NCBI RefSeq assembly: GCF_905479755.1 | Contig: NZ_CAJQNT010000010.1 | Span: 62,001 to 126,000, forward strand | DNA: 64,000 bases | DNA from: an uncultured Schumannella sp. | GTDB taxonomy: Bacteria; Actinomycetota; Actinomycetes; Actinomycetales; Microbacteriaceae | Direction: 5' to 3' | Shown: in pieces, positions 49,973 to 59,153 of the stretch | Layout: the number at the start of each line of letters is the position of its first letter | Position numbering within the stretch: the stretch's first letter is position 1 | Made by a program: the position numbers and the translations under genes | Notes under the pieces: model-generated | What the model saw: the letters and a program-made list of their open reading frames with translations, nothing else | Database searches by the model: none | What the model was told of the DNA's origin: nothing

Positions 49973-50256
49973 GCCGACTCGCCCGTCGGGGCGGGCGTCA
50001 CGCGAACGACGACGCCGCCGGGGGATTCGATCGAGCCCGCCTTCGAGGTGGTCGAGTTGGCGATCAACACCGCGAAATAGGGCAAGAAGACCGCACCGAG
50101 CACCGGAATCAGCACCCACCAGCCTGGCACCACGATGCAGAGGATGATGCACACCACGCGAATCGCCATGGCGATCAGGTACTTGATCATGCGTCCGCGC
50201 CGCTCGTCATCGGGCGACGGCGGGAGCGACGTGATCGAGGCGGATGTGGTTCTCAT
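49969..50256 (-). CDS. DUF3099 small membrane protein
   Basis: A 95-aa protein with a short polar N-terminus (TTSASITSLPPSPDDERRGR) and two adjacent hydrophobic helices, about residues 26-43 and 46-66 (RVVCIILCIVVPGWWVLIPV and LGAVFLPYFAVLIAN). The arrangement and the PDDERR motif before the first helix match DUF3099. The function is unknown. The ATG at 50256 lies ten bases from a minus-strand -10 box. It is first in the DUF3099/zinc-type/SURF1 operon and divergent from fabG. Confidence 0.8.
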   Translation of the reverse strand: MRTTSASITSLPPSPDDERRGRMIKYLIAMAIRVVCIILCIVVPGWWVLIPVLGAVFLPYFAVLIANSTTSKAGSIESPGGVVVRVTPAPTGESA

Positions 50257-50266
50257 GGGTCTGTCC

Positions 50267-50307
50267 AGACTACGCGCGTCGTGGCATCCGCGTTGGCTCG
50301 GTAGGCT
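50267..50307. promoter_or_regulatory. Divergent promoters of the DUF3099 operon and fabG
   Basis: Minus-strand -10 TAGTCT (AGACTA on the plus strand, about 50267-50272) serves the DUF3099 gene. Plus-strand TAGGCT (50302-50307) ends seven bases before the fabG ATG. The 58-base gap holds nothing else. Confidence 0.5.
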
Positions 50308-50314
50308 CCCAGAT

Positions 50315-51022
50315 ATGACTACGCGCACCATCCTCGTGACCGGCGGCAATCGCGGCATCGGCCGCTCGATTGCGGAAGAATTCGTCGCCCAGGGCCACCG
50401 CGTCGCGGTGACCGCACGATCCGGCGAGGGCCCGGAAGGCACGCTCACGGTGCGCGCCGACGTCACCGACAGTGCCGCGCTGGACGCCGCCTTCACCGAG
50501 GTCGAGGAGAAGCTCGGACCGGTCGAGGTCGTCGTCGCGAACGCCGGCATCACGCGCGACACACTCCTCATGCGGATGAGTGACGAAGACTTCGAACAGG
50601 TCGTCGACACGAACCTCGGCGGGGCCTTCCGCGTCGTGAAGCGCGCGAGCAAGGGAATGCTGAAGGCCCGCTTCGGCCGGATCATTCTCGTGTCGAGCGT
50701 TGTCGGTCTGTTCGGCGGCGCCGGGCAGGTGAACTACTCCTCGTCCAAGGCGGGTCTCGTGGGGATGGCGCGATCCATCACGCGCGAGCTCGGCGGCCGC
50801 GGCATCACGGCGAACGTGGTCGCGCCGGGGTTCATCGAGACCGACATGACGGCGGAGCTGCCCGAGGCGCAGCAGGCGGAGTACAAGAAGTCGATTCCGG
50901 CGGGCCGTTTCGCCCAGCCCACCGAAGTCGCCAAGGTGATCGCGTGGCTCGCCTCCGATGACGCCGGCTACATCTCCGGCGCCGTCATCCCGGTGGATGG
51001 CGGACTCGGCATGGGTCACTAA
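50315..51022 (+). CDS. fabG: 3-oxoacyl-ACP reductase (SDR family)
   Basis: A short-chain dehydrogenase of 235 aa, probably reducing 3-oxoacyl-ACP in fatty-acid synthesis. The coenzyme site is LVTGGNRGIGRSIAEEF, NAGITRDTLLMRM is the FabG-type NAG motif, the catalytic Ser/Tyr/Lys are in ILVSSVVGLFGGAGQVNYSSSK in part (VNYSSSKAG), and VAPGFIETDMT is typical of FabG. The ATG is seven bases after a -10 box. It converges on serB and the two stop codons overlap. The substrate could be another 3-oxoacyl compound, as it is not beside other fab genes. Confidence 0.88.
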   Translation: MTTRTILVTGGNRGIGRSIAEEFVAQGHRVAVTARSGEGPEGTLTVRADVTDSAALDAAFTEVEEKLGPVEVVVANAGITRDTLLMRMSDEDFEQVVDTNLGGAFRVVKRASKGMLKARFGRIILVSSVVGLFGGAGQVNYSSSKAGLVGMARSITRELGGRGITANVVAPGFIETDMTAELPEAQQAEYKKSIPAGRFAQPTEVAKVIAWLASDDAGYISGAVIPVDGGLGMGH

Positions 51023-51660
51023 GCCCGGGCGAACCCCAACAGGGGAAGCACGAGCGCCAGGTCGCGCTCGTCGAGGATCACGTGCGCCTCGTCGCGCACG
51101 GGCGCCTTGGCATCGAATCCGATCGCCAGACCGCAGCGCGCCATCATCTCGAGGTCGTTGGCGCCGTCGCCGATCGCGACGGTCTGCGACAGCGGGATGT
51201 CGCGCGCGCTCGCCCACTCCTCGAGCGCCAGGGCCTTCGCCCCGGCGTCGATGACGGGAGGGATCACCGTGCCGGTGAGCCGTCCGTTGACGACCTCCAG
51301 CCGGTTGGCACGCCACTCGTCGAGACCGAGCCCGGCGGCGATCGGGTCGATGACCTCGTGGAATCCGCCCGAGACGACCGCGACCGCACCCCCCGCCGCC
51401 TGCACCGCGGCCACGAGCTCGGGAACACCCCGCGTCACCGTGACGCGCTCGCGCACGCGGGCGATCGCGTCGGTCGAGAGCCCGTCAAGAGTCGCGACCC
51501 GCGAGCGCAGACTCTGCTCGAAGTCGAGCTCGCCGTTCATCGCGCGGAAGGTGATCTCGGCGACCTCATCGAGCACACCCGCCTCTTCAGCGAGCAGTTC
51601 GATCACCTCCTGCTCGATGAGCGTGGAATCGACGTCGAGCACGACGAGGAAGCGTGCCAT
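51019..51660 (-). CDS. serB: Phosphoserine phosphatase (SerB-type HAD)
   Basis: Removes phosphate from L-phosphoserine in the last step of serine synthesis. The protein is 213 aa. HAD motif I is VLDVDSTLIEQE with the nucleophile and acid Asp, motif II is VAVVSGGFHEVI with the Ser, motif III Lys lies in AGAKALALEEW, and motif IV is AIGDGANDLEMM. The SerB-specific GGF and EQEVIELLA features are present. The extra N-terminal ACT domain of mycobacterial SerB2 is absent. It follows glgC on the minus strand and overlaps fabG by four bases at the 3' ends, with no terminator. Confidence 0.93.
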   Translation of the reverse strand: MARFLVVLDVDSTLIEQEVIELLAEEAGVLDEVAEITFRAMNGELDFEQSLRSRVATLDGLSTDAIARVRERVTVTRGVPELVAAVQAAGGAVAVVSGGFHEVIDPIAAGLGLDEWRANRLEVVNGRLTGTVIPPVIDAGAKALALEEWASARDIPLSQTVAIGDGANDLEMMARCGLAIGFDAKAPVRDEAHVILDERDLALVLPLLGFARA

Positions 51661-51685
51661 GCGGGGGAGCCTTCCGGGTGCAGCG

Positions 51686-51702
51686 CCGGATGCGGCATCC
51701 GG
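51686..51702. repeat. Hairpin between glgC and serB
   Basis: CCGGATG (51686-51692), loop CGG, CATCCGG (51696-51702), in the 52-base gap. It may reduce read-through from glgC into serB on the minus strand. Confidence 0.4.
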
Positions 51703-51712
51703 TCGGGGAGAA

Positions 51713-52951
51713 TCAGCCGACGCGGAGTCCCTTCCCGACCACGGTGATTCCGCTCTCGGTCACGGTGAAGCCTCGCGCGCGATCCGCATCGTGATCGACA
51801 CCCACCGTCGCGCCGGCTTCGACCACCACGTCCTTGTCGAGAATAGCGCGCTGCACGACGGCCCCCGCGCCGACCGTCACCCGCTCGAAGACGACCGAGT
51901 CGACGACCTTCGCGCCTGACTCGACGCTGGCCCACGGTCCGAGCACGCTGCGTTCGATGTGCCCGCCCGAGACGACGCAGCCGAGCGACACGATCGAGTC
52001 GATCATCGTGCCGACGGCGTTCTTCTCGTCGCGGACGAACTTCGCGGGCGGCGAATTCAGTTGTTGGCTGAAGATCGGCCAATCGCGGTTGTAGAGGTTG
52101 AAGACCGGCAGCGCCGACACGAGATCCATGTGCGCGTCGAAGAACGAATCGATCGTTCCCACGTCGCGCCAGTAGAAGCGATCGCGCTCGGTCGATCCCG
52201 GCACCTCGTTCTGGATGAGGTCATAGACCCCCGCCTCGCCGCGCGAGACGAAGTCCGGGATCAGGTCGCCGCCCATGTCGTGGCTCGAGCCGACGAGTTC
52301 GCTGTCGCGCTCGACGGCGGCCATGAGGGCGTCGGCGTCGAAGACATAGTTGCCCATCGATGCCAAGAACTCGTTCGGCGAATCGGCGAGCCCGGCGGCG
52401 TTCTTCGGCTTCTCAAGGAACGCCGAGATGAGACCGGGATTCGTCGGATCGACCTCGATCACCCCGAACTGGTCGGAGAGACCGAGCGGCTGGCGGATCG
52501 CCGCCACCGTCGCCGGCAGACCCGAGGCGATGTGCGCCTCGACCATCTGATTGAAGTCCATGCGGTACACGTGATCCGCGCCGACCACGACCACGATGTC
52601 GGGCTTTTCGTCGCGGATCAGATTGAGACTCTGGAAGATCGCATCCGCCGAACCGCTGAACCAGCGCTTGCCGAGTCGCTGCTGCGCAGGCACCGAGGCG
52701 ACGTAGCTGCCGAGCAGTCCCGACAGCCGCCAGGTCTGCGAGACGTGGCGGTCGAGGGAGTGGGACTTGTACTGCGTCAGCACGACGATCTGGCGCAGCC
52801 CCGAATTGATCAGGTTCGACAGCGCGAAGTCGATCAATCGATACGCTCCCGCGAACGGGACTGCCGGTTTTGCTCGGTCTGCCGTCAGCGGCATCAGCCG
52901 CTTCCCCTCGCCCCCGGCGAGAACGATCCCGAACACCTTCTTCGCTACCAT
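51713..52951 (-). CDS. glgC: Glucose-1-phosphate adenylyltransferase
   Basis: Makes ADP-glucose for glycogen synthesis. The protein is 412 aa. The nucleotide site is [22 protein letters not shown] in part ([13 protein letters not shown]), [14 protein letters not shown] and EKPKNAAGL are substrate-binding motifs, and [17 protein letters not shown] is the family signature. The C-terminus is a left-handed beta-helix. I chose the ATG at 52951 (MVAKKVFG), which is preceded by a minus-strand -10 box with six bases between; a much longer upstream reading frame is antisense to glgA. It is divergent from glgA. Confidence 0.96.
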   Translation of the reverse strand: MVAKKVFGIVLAGGEGKRLMPLTADRAKPAVPFAGAYRLIDFALSNLINSGLRQIVVLTQYKSHSLDRHVSQTWRLSGLLGSYVASVPAQQRLGKRWFSGSADAIFQSLNLIRDEKPDIVVVVGADHVYRMDFNQMVEAHIASGLPATVAAIRQPLGLSDQFGVIEVDPTNPGLISAFLEKPKNAAGLADSPNEFLASMGNYVFDADALMAAVERDSELVGSSHDMGGDLIPDFVSRGEAGVYDLIQNEVPGSTERDRFYWRDVGTIDSFFDAHMDLVSALPVFNLYNRDWPIFSQQLNSPPAKFVRDEKNAVGTMIDSIVSLGCVVSGGHIERSVLGPWASVESGAKVVDSVVFERVTVGAGAVVQRAILDKDVVVEAGATVGVDHDADRARGFTVTESGITVVGKGLRVG

Positions 52952-52957
52952 GTCCTT

Positions 52958-52990
52958 ACAGTAGGTCAGCCACCGCGCCTGTACTAGCGT
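52958..52990. promoter_or_regulatory. Overlapping divergent promoters of glgC and glgA
   Basis: The 45-base gap holds a minus-strand -10 TACTGT (ACAGTA on the plus strand, 52958-52963), six bases from the glgC ATG, and a plus-strand -10 TAGCGT (52985-52990), six bases from the glgA GTG. Each -10 lies at about the -35 position of the other, so one polymerase would block the other. Confidence 0.6.
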
Positions 52991-52996
52991 CAAGAC

Positions 52997-54181
52997 GTGC
53001 GAGTCGATGTGATTACCCGGGAATATCCGCCAGAAGTGTACGGCGGGGCAGGAGTGCATGTCGCGGAGCTCGTGGCGGCGCTTCGCGCGGACGTCGATGT
53101 CCGCGTGCGCTGCTTCGGCGCGCCGCGCGACGAAGCCGGCGTTCACGCCTACGGCGTTCCCGCAGAACTCGTCGGGGCGAACCCCGCACTCACGACCCTC
53201 GGCACCGATCTGCTGATCGCGGGCGACGTCGCGGGCGCGGATCTCGTGCACTCGCACACCTGGTACGCCAACGCCGCGGGCCACCTCGCCAAGCTGCTCC
53301 AGGGCATTCCGCACGTCGTCAGCGCGCACAGCCTCGAGCCGCTGCGCCCGTGGAAGGCCGAACAGCTCGGCGGCGGGTACCGCATCTCGAGTTGGGTGGA
53401 GCAGAGCGCCTACGAGGCGGCCGACGCCGTGATCGCCGTCAGCGACGGGATGCGCGCCGACATCCTGCGCAGCTATCCCGCCATCGACCCGGCGCGCGTC
53501 CATGTGGTGCACAACGGCATCGACCTCGAGCGCTGGCACCGCCACGACGATCCGGCGACGCTCGAGCGCTTCGGCATCGATCCCGCCCGCCCGAGCATCG
53601 TGTTCGTCGGACGCATCACCCGCCAGAAGGGCCTGCCGTACCTGCTGGCCGCGGCACGCCTGCTGCCGCCGGAGGTGCAGCTCGTGCTGTGCGCGGGCGC
53701 TCCCGATACTCCCGAGATCCTCGCCGAAGTCCAGGCGGGCGTCGCCGAATTGCAACGCGAGCGCAGCGGCGTCGTCTGGATCGAACAGCTGCTCCCGCGC
53801 CACGAGCTGTCGGCGATCCTGTCGAACGCCACCACCTTCGTCTGCCCGTCCGTGTACGAACCGCTCGGCATCGTGAACCTCGAGGCGATGGCCTGCGGGG
53901 CCGCGGTCGTCGGAACCGCGACCGGGGGCATCCCGGAGGTCGTCAGCAACGGGATCACCGGCCGACTGGTGCCGATCGAACAGGTCGACGACGGCACCGG
54001 CACCCCTCTCGATCCCGAGCGCTTCATCGCCGATCTCGCGGAGGTGCTCACCGAGGTCACGAGCGATCCGGAGACGGCGCGACGCATGGGGGAGGCGGGC
54101 CGTCAGCGCGCCGAGGAGCACTTCTCGTGGACGTCGATCGCCGAGCGCACGCGGCGAATCTACGAGTCGCTCCTGCCGTAG
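52997..54181 (+). CDS. glgA: Glycogen synthase, actinobacterial GT4 type
   Basis: Transfers glucose to a growing alpha-1,4-glucan; in mycobacteria the related enzyme GlgM makes maltose 1-phosphate from ADP-glucose, so either product is possible. The protein is 394 aa of GT-B fold. The N-terminus is [35 protein letters not shown] starts the C-terminal Rossmann domain and [19 protein letters not shown] carries the EX7E motif of the GT4 family. GTG start, leaderless. Its TAG stop begins the -10 box of the next gene. Confidence 0.93.
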   Translation: MRVDVITREYPPEVYGGAGVHVAELVAALRADVDVRVRCFGAPRDEAGVHAYGVPAELVGANPALTTLGTDLLIAGDVAGADLVHSHTWYANAAGHLAKLLQGIPHVVSAHSLEPLRPWKAEQLGGGYRISSWVEQSAYEAADAVIAVSDGMRADILRSYPAIDPARVHVVHNGIDLERWHRHDDPATLERFGIDPARPSIVFVGRITRQKGLPYLLAAARLLPPEVQLVLCAGAPDTPEILAEVQAGVAELQRERSGVVWIEQLLPRHELSAILSNATTFVCPSVYEPLGIVNLEAMACGAAVVGTATGGIPEVVSNGITGRLVPIEQVDDGTGTPLDPERFIADLAEVLTEVTSDPETARRMGEAGRQRAEEHFSWTSIAERTRRIYESLLP

Positions 54182-54184
54182 GCT
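54179..54184 (+). promoter_or_regulatory. -10 box overlapping the glgA stop codon
   Basis: TAGGCT, whose first half is the glgA TAG. It ends nine bases before the ABC ATPase ATG; AGGAG also precedes that ATG, so a very short leader is likely. Confidence 0.45.
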
Positions 54185-54193
54185 AGGAGCATC

Positions 54194-54979
<786 letters not shown>

Positions 54980-54996
54980 ATCGGCTCGCCACCTGG

Positions 54997-55002
54997 TATA
55001 GT
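54997..55002 (+). promoter_or_regulatory. -10 box of rpmE2
   Basis: TATAGT preceded by TGG, 54 bases before the rpmE2 ATG. No Zur box-like palindrome is evident around it by eye. Confidence 0.5.
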
Positions 55003-55056
55003 CGTCCCTTGGTCCGCTCTGGCCATTCAAGCTTCCATTTACTTCCGAGGTTTCCC

Positions 55057-55311
55057 ATGAAGTCCGAAATTCACCCGGCGTACGCGCCCATCGTGTTCCG
55101 CGACCTCGCGAGCGGTGAGACGTTCCTCACGCGTTCGACGGTCACGAGCGACAAGACGATCGAGCTCGACGGCCAGACCTACCCGGTCATCGACGTCGAA
55201 ATCTCGTCGGCCTCGCACCCGTTCTACACGGGCAAGCAGCGCATCATGGACTCGGCCGGTCGCGTCGAGAAGTTCAACCAGCGCTTCAAGAGCTTCGGCG
55301 GCTCCAAGTAA
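55057..55311 (+). CDS. rpmE2: 50S ribosomal protein L31 type B
   Basis: The protein is 84 aa. It starts [20 protein letters not shown] and ends [12 protein letters not shown]. It has no cysteine, so it is the zinc-independent (C-minus) form of L31. In many Actinobacteria this form replaces the zinc-containing L31 under zinc shortage, under Zur control; here no Zur site is clear. The ATG at 55057 has GAGG about ten bases upstream. A strong terminator follows 9 bases after the stop. Confidence 0.95.
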   Translation: MKSEIHPAYAPIVFRDLASGETFLTRSTVTSDKTIELDGQTYPVIDVEISSASHPFYTGKQRIMDSAGRVEKFNQRFKSFGGSK

Positions 55312-55320
55312 GTCGCCACC

Positions 55321-55350
55321 CGAAGGCCCCCGCTCCGGCGGGGGCCTTCG
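55321..55350. terminator. Terminator between rpmE2 and the Nudix gene
   Basis: A perfect 13-bp stem (55321-55333 with 55338-55350) with TCCG loop closed by C-G, a UNCG-type tetraloop. It lies between convergent genes; the T-content after it is low (TCGTTGTCGT). Confidence 0.92.
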
Positions 55351-55359
55351 TCGTTGTCG

Positions 55360-55761
55360 TCAGCGCGCCGCGAGGACGAACGGAACGAGGAAGTCGCGGC
55401 TGAGCGGCGCCATCGCGGGCAACGACGTCGTCGGATCCCACCAGATCGCCTCCGCGATCTCCGCAGCGATGGCGGGCACGCCGGTGAGCGGCGCGCGAAA
55501 GCACCAGGCATCGAGCGTCATCCCGGGCTCGTTGGCCGCATCCGCGTCGAAGCGGCCGATCTCGGTGAGCTCGGCGGGGGAGAGCACGAGGCCGAGCTCT
55601 TCCTCGAGCTCCCGGACGAGGCACTCAGCCGGAGACTCGCCGGGCTCGATCTTTCCGCCCGGCTGCATGAAGGCGGACGTGCCGTGCTTGCGCACGAACA
55701 GCAGCTGCCCGGCCTCGTTCTCGATGACCGCGGCCGCGATCCGCAGCACGGTGGAACTCAC
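55360..55761 (-). CDS. Nudix hydrolase
   Basis: A 133-aa protein with a complete Nudix box, GGKIEPGESPAECLVRELEE followed by ELGL (about residues 37-60), the Mg-binding site for cleaving nucleoside diphosphates linked to another group. MutT-like house-cleaning is possible, but the substrate cannot be told. It begins with GTG overlapping the exonuclease stop by four bases (GTGA) and ends at the terminator shared with rpmE2. Confidence 0.9.
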   Translation of the reverse strand: MSSTVLRIAAAVIENEAGQLLFVRKHGTSAFMQPGGKIEPGESPAECLVRELEEELGLVLSPAELTEIGRFDADAANEPGMTLDAWCFRAPLTGVPAIAAEIAEAIWWDPTTSLPAMAPLSRDFLVPFVLAAR

Positions 55762-56444
55762 CGGACCGGCCAGCCGCGTGCCGCGACGAACGACGGGTCC
55801 TTGACGCGGCGCATGTACTCCTCGAAGCTTGCCGCCTGCTCGGCGAACCAGCTCGCCTGGCGGGTGTGGAGTTCACGGGGGTCGAGGTCGAGCTCGGCCG
55901 GGAAGGCCTTCGCGAGGGCCTGGGCCACGCGACCGGCCGCGATCGCGTCGGCGCCGGCGTCGTGAGCGTCGTCAAGAGCCACGCGGTAGTGCTGGGCGGT
56001 GATCTCGAGTGTGCGCTTGCCACGCCGGTAGCGATCCACCGCCTTGTCGAGAACGAGCGGATCGATCACCGGGCCGGGGTGCGCGAGCACCTCGAGCGAG
56101 TAGCGCACGCACTCGTGCGCGAGCAGCGTCAGATCGTACGGCGCGTTGTAGACGGTGACCGGGGTGCCCCCCGCGAAGAGTTCGCGCAATGCGGACGTGA
56201 TCTCGGCCACGACCTCGACCGCCGGGCGACCTTCCCGCCGCGCGCGCTCGGTCGTGATGCCGTGCACGGCGGACGCCTGCTCGGGAATCTCGACGCCGGG
56301 GTCGGCAAGCCAGTCGCGGCGTTCGATCACCGTGCCGTCGGCGTCGAGCACGGCAACGCACGCCGAGACGATGCGTGCCGTGCGCACATCGACGCCCGTG
56401 GTTTCCAGATCGAAGACTCCGAGTCGGCCGCCCCAGTTGTTCAT
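55758..56444 (-). CDS. DEDDh 3'-5' exonuclease (DnaQ/epsilon-like)
   Basis: A 228-aa exonuclease-domain protein. ExoI is GVFDLETTGVDVRTARI with Asp and Glu, ExoII is TVYNAPYDLTLLAHE with Asp, ExoIII is DDAHDAGADAIAAGR with His and Asp. It lacks the clamp-binding and polymerase-binding parts of a full epsilon subunit, so it may be an accessory proofreader, an RNase T-like enzyme or a repair exonuclease. The ATG is six bases from a minus-strand -10 box. It lies between treS and the Nudix gene on the minus strand. Confidence 0.88.
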   Translation of the reverse strand: MNNWGGRLGVFDLETTGVDVRTARIVSACVAVLDADGTVIERRDWLADPGVEIPEQASAVHGITTERARREGRPAVEVVAEITSALRELFAGGTPVTVYNAPYDLTLLAHECVRYSLEVLAHPGPVIDPLVLDKAVDRYRRGKRTLEITAQHYRVALDDAHDAGADAIAAGRVAQALAKAFPAELDLDPRELHTRQASWFAEQAASFEEYMRRVKDPSFVAARGWPVR

Positions 56445-56450
56445 GGCTCC

Positions 56451-56456
56451 AGGCTA
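56451..56456 (-). promoter_or_regulatory. -10 box of the exonuclease gene, leaderless type
   Basis: On the minus strand TAGCCT (AGGCTA on the plus strand) with six bases to the ATG at 56444. It gives the exonuclease-Nudix pair its own promoter after treS. Confidence 0.5.
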
Positions 56457-56479
56457 GGGGGTGCCGCGGACAGCACTGC

Positions 56480-58207
56480 TCACCGAGCACCGCCCTGGAA
56501 CCGGGCCTCGCCGAGGTGCAGCCAGAAGAAGCCCTGCGATCCCATCGTGAGCGTCGCCACGCCGTCGTCCCCCACGGCGGGGAACTCGGCGCCGCCGAAC
56601 AGGTCGTAGAGCGGCTGGCCCGCGAACTCCTCGCCGACCTCGATCCGCACGGCGACCGGGTTGTGGGCGAAGGAGAACACGCACACGATGCGTTCGGGAG
56701 CATCGCCGAACTGACTCCCCGAACCCGAGTACTCACGCACGAAAGCCAGCACCGACTCGTGATTGGTGCGCAGCACCTGCATCGTGCCGAGCCCGAACGT
56801 CGGGTGGCTCTTGCGCACGTGGATCACGTTGCGCACCCAGTGCAGCAGCGAACGCGACTGGGCGAGCTGCGACTCGACGTTGACGAGCGTGTAGTTGTAG
56901 ACGAGCGACTGCACGACCGGCAGGAAGAGCTTGCCGGGGTCGGCGGTGGAGAACCCGGCGTTCCGGTCCGGCGTCCACTGCATCGGCGTCCGCGAGGCGT
57001 CGCGGTCCGGCAGCCAGATGTTGTCGCCCATCCCGATCTCGTCGCCGTAGTACAGGAACGGAGACCCGGGGAGCGAGAACAGCAGCGCGTGAGCGAGTTC
57101 GAGCTCGGCGCGCGAGTTGTCGAGCAGGGTGGCGAGGCGCCGGCGGATGCCGACGTTGACGCGCATCCGCGGGTCGTAGGCGTACCAGCCGTACATGGCC
57201 TGGCGGTATTCCTCGCTCACCATCTCGAGCGTCAGCTCGTCGTGATTGCGCAAGAACACGCCCCAGCCGGCGCCCTCGGGCACCTCGGTGGTCTCCGACA
57301 GCACGCGCGTCAGCTCCTGAGCCGATTGTGAGCGCAGCGAGTAGAAGATGCGCGGCATCGCGGGGAAGTCGAACGCCATGTGACACTCGGGCTCCTCGTT
57401 GGTGCCCATGTACTCGACGACCTCCGACGGCCACTGGTTCGCCTCGGCGATCATCACGCGGCCGGGGTATTCGGTGTCCATCATGTGGCGGACGGCGCGG
57501 ATGAACTCGTGCGTCTCCGGCTCGCTCTCGCCGGTGCCGCCCTCCGACTCGTAGAGGTAGGGGATCGCATCGAGGCGGAAGCCGTCGACGCCGAGATCCA
57601 TCCAGAACCGGATCACCTCGAACACCGCCTCGTGCACGGCGGGGTTGTGGTAGTTCAGGTCCGGCTGGTGCGAGAAGAAGCGGTGGAAGTAGAACTGGCG
57701 CCGCTCCGAGTCGAAGGCCCAGTTCGACTCTTCGTAGTCGGTGAAGATGATGCGGATGTTGTCGAACTTCTCGTCGGTGTCGCTCCAGACGTAGAAGTCG
57801 CCGTACGGCCCCTCCGGGTCGCTGCGCGACTGCTGGAACCACTCGTGCTGATCCGAGGTGTGGTTCAACGGCAAGTCGATGATGACGCGCATGTTGCGCT
57901 CGTGAGCCTTGGTGACGAGTTCGCGGAACTCCTCGATCGTGCCGAACTCCGGCAGGATCGAGTGGTAATCGGAGACGTCGTAGCCGCCATCGCGCAGCGG
58001 CGAATCGAAGATCGGCGGAATCCAGAGCGCGTCGACACCCAGCCACTGCAGGTAGTCGAGTTTGGAGATCAGGCCGCCGAGGTCGCCCGAACCGTCGCCG
58101 TTGGAGTCGACGAAAGAGCGGACCATGACCTCGTAGAAGACCGCGCGACGGTACCAATGCGGGTCGAGAGTGAGACCGGGCAGGGTGTGGGGTGCGGTGA
58201 AAGACAC
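56480..58207 (-). CDS. treS: Trehalose synthase (maltose alpha-D-glucosyltransferase)
   Basis: Interconverts maltose and trehalose by an intramolecular GH13 mechanism. The protein is 575 aa. Conserved GH13 regions are DLPLNHTSDQHEW (I), VDGFRLDAIPYL with the nucleophile Asp (II), MIAEANQWP with the acid Glu (III) and FLRNHDELT (IV). The TreS-type start AVFYEVMVRSFVDSNGDGSG is present. No maltokinase domain or gene is attached or adjacent, unlike many relatives with treS-pep2. The GTG start is six bases from a minus-strand -10. It is divergent from a hydrolase gene. Confidence 0.95.
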   Translation of the reverse strand: MSFTAPHTLPGLTLDPHWYRRAVFYEVMVRSFVDSNGDGSGDLGGLISKLDYLQWLGVDALWIPPIFDSPLRDGGYDVSDYHSILPEFGTIEEFRELVTKAHERNMRVIIDLPLNHTSDQHEWFQQSRSDPEGPYGDFYVWSDTDEKFDNIRIIFTDYEESNWAFDSERRQFYFHRFFSHQPDLNYHNPAVHEAVFEVIRFWMDLGVDGFRLDAIPYLYESEGGTGESEPETHEFIRAVRHMMDTEYPGRVMIAEANQWPSEVVEYMGTNEEPECHMAFDFPAMPRIFYSLRSQSAQELTRVLSETTEVPEGAGWGVFLRNHDELTLEMVSEEYRQAMYGWYAYDPRMRVNVGIRRRLATLLDNSRAELELAHALLFSLPGSPFLYYGDEIGMGDNIWLPDRDASRTPMQWTPDRNAGFSTADPGKLFLPVVQSLVYNYTLVNVESQLAQSRSLLHWVRNVIHVRKSHPTFGLGTMQVLRTNHESVLAFVREYSGSGSQFGDAPERIVCVFSFAHNPVAVRIEVGEEFAGQPLYDLFGGAEFPAVGDDGVATLTMGSQGFFWLHLGEARFQGGAR

Positions 58208-58213
58208 CGTCCG

Positions 58214-58239
58214 AGTCTACGAGTGCTCGCACCTAGGAT
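58214..58239. promoter_or_regulatory. Overlapping divergent promoters of treS and the hydrolase
   Basis: In a 39-base gap the minus-strand -10 TAGACT (AGTCTA on the plus strand, 58214-58219) is six bases from the treS GTG. The plus-strand -10 TAGGAT (58234-58239) is seven bases from the hydrolase ATG at 58247. The two -10 boxes are only 14 bases apart. Confidence 0.55.
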
Positions 58240-58246
58240 GGCAATG

Positions 58247-59149
58247 ATGACTGTCCCCGCCCCGCACGCCGACGAGTTGGCCAGAATTCCCGTCCGCGAG
58301 AACACCGTCGAGGTGCTCGGGAGCACAACGCGCTACTGGGAGTACGGGCCCGCCGATGCGCGCGACACGATCGTGATCGCGCACGGCTACCGCGGCGACC
58401 ACCACGGTCTGGAACCCGTCATCGCCCTCTTGCCGGGGGTGCGCGTCATCAGCCCCGATCTGCCCGGATTCGGCGCCTCGACCCCGATGACCGAACGCGC
58501 CCACGACATCGCCGGCTACGGCGACTGGTATGCCGCGTTCGTGGACGCACTGGGTCTGCGCGGCACCGCGATCGTGCTGGGGCACTCGTTCGGCACGATG
58601 GTGACCAGTCACGTGGTCGCCGCGGGCCTGGAGACGCCGGCGCTCATCCTCGTCAACCCGATCTCGAGCGACCCGCTCACGGGTGCCGGTGCGGGGATCA
58701 CCAAGCTGACGAAGTTCTACTACGACGTCGCCCGGAGGCTTCCGGTTCGCCTCGGCCGGGCGCTGCTGGGCAGTTGGTTCATCGTGCAGTTCATGAGCAT
58801 GTCGCTCGTGACCACGTCGGACCGCCGCCTGCGGCGGTGGATCCACGAAGAGCACCACCGTTACTTCAGCGGCTTCTCGGACCCGGAAACGGTCGCCGAG
58901 GCCTTCGATGCGTCGCTCAGCACCCAGGTCGGCGAGGCCGCGCCCGGCGTCACCGTGCCGACGCTGATGATCGCCGGGGGAGTGGACCGCATCACGCCGG
59001 TCGCGGGGCAACGCGTCACGGTGACCAAGTTCCCGGATGCGCGACTCATCGTGCTTCCGGACGTCGGGCATCTGATCCACTACGAGGCACGCGCGGAGGC
59101 CGCGGAGGCGATCCAGCAGTTCTTGAACGAACTGCACGAGCGGGCGTGA
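58247..59149 (+). CDS. Alpha/beta-hydrolase fold protein
   Basis: A 300-aa cytoplasmic protein of the alpha/beta-hydrolase fold. The oxyanion segment is VIAHGYRGDHHGL, the nucleophile elbow is LGHSFGTMV with Ser at about 113, an acid residue is in AGGVDRITPV, and the catalytic His is in LPDVGHLIHYE. The substrate is unknown. Three in-frame ATGs are possible (58238, 58244, 58247); the last fits the promoter spacing. A glycosyltransferase gene starts four bases after its stop, and treS is divergent, so a role in sugar or cell-envelope glycolipid metabolism is possible. Confidence 0.82.
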   Translation: MTVPAPHADELARIPVRENTVEVLGSTTRYWEYGPADARDTIVIAHGYRGDHHGLEPVIALLPGVRVISPDLPGFGASTPMTERAHDIAGYGDWYAAFVDALGLRGTAIVLGHSFGTMVTSHVVAAGLETPALILVNPISSDPLTGAGAGITKLTKFYYDVARRLPVRLGRALLGSWFIVQFMSMSLVTTSDRRLRRWIHEEHHRYFSGFSDPETVAEAFDASLSTQVGEAAPGVTVPTLMIAGGVDRITPVAGQRVTVTKFPDARLIVLPDVGHLIHYEARAEAAEAIQQFLNELHERA

Positions 59150-59153
59150 GTCG

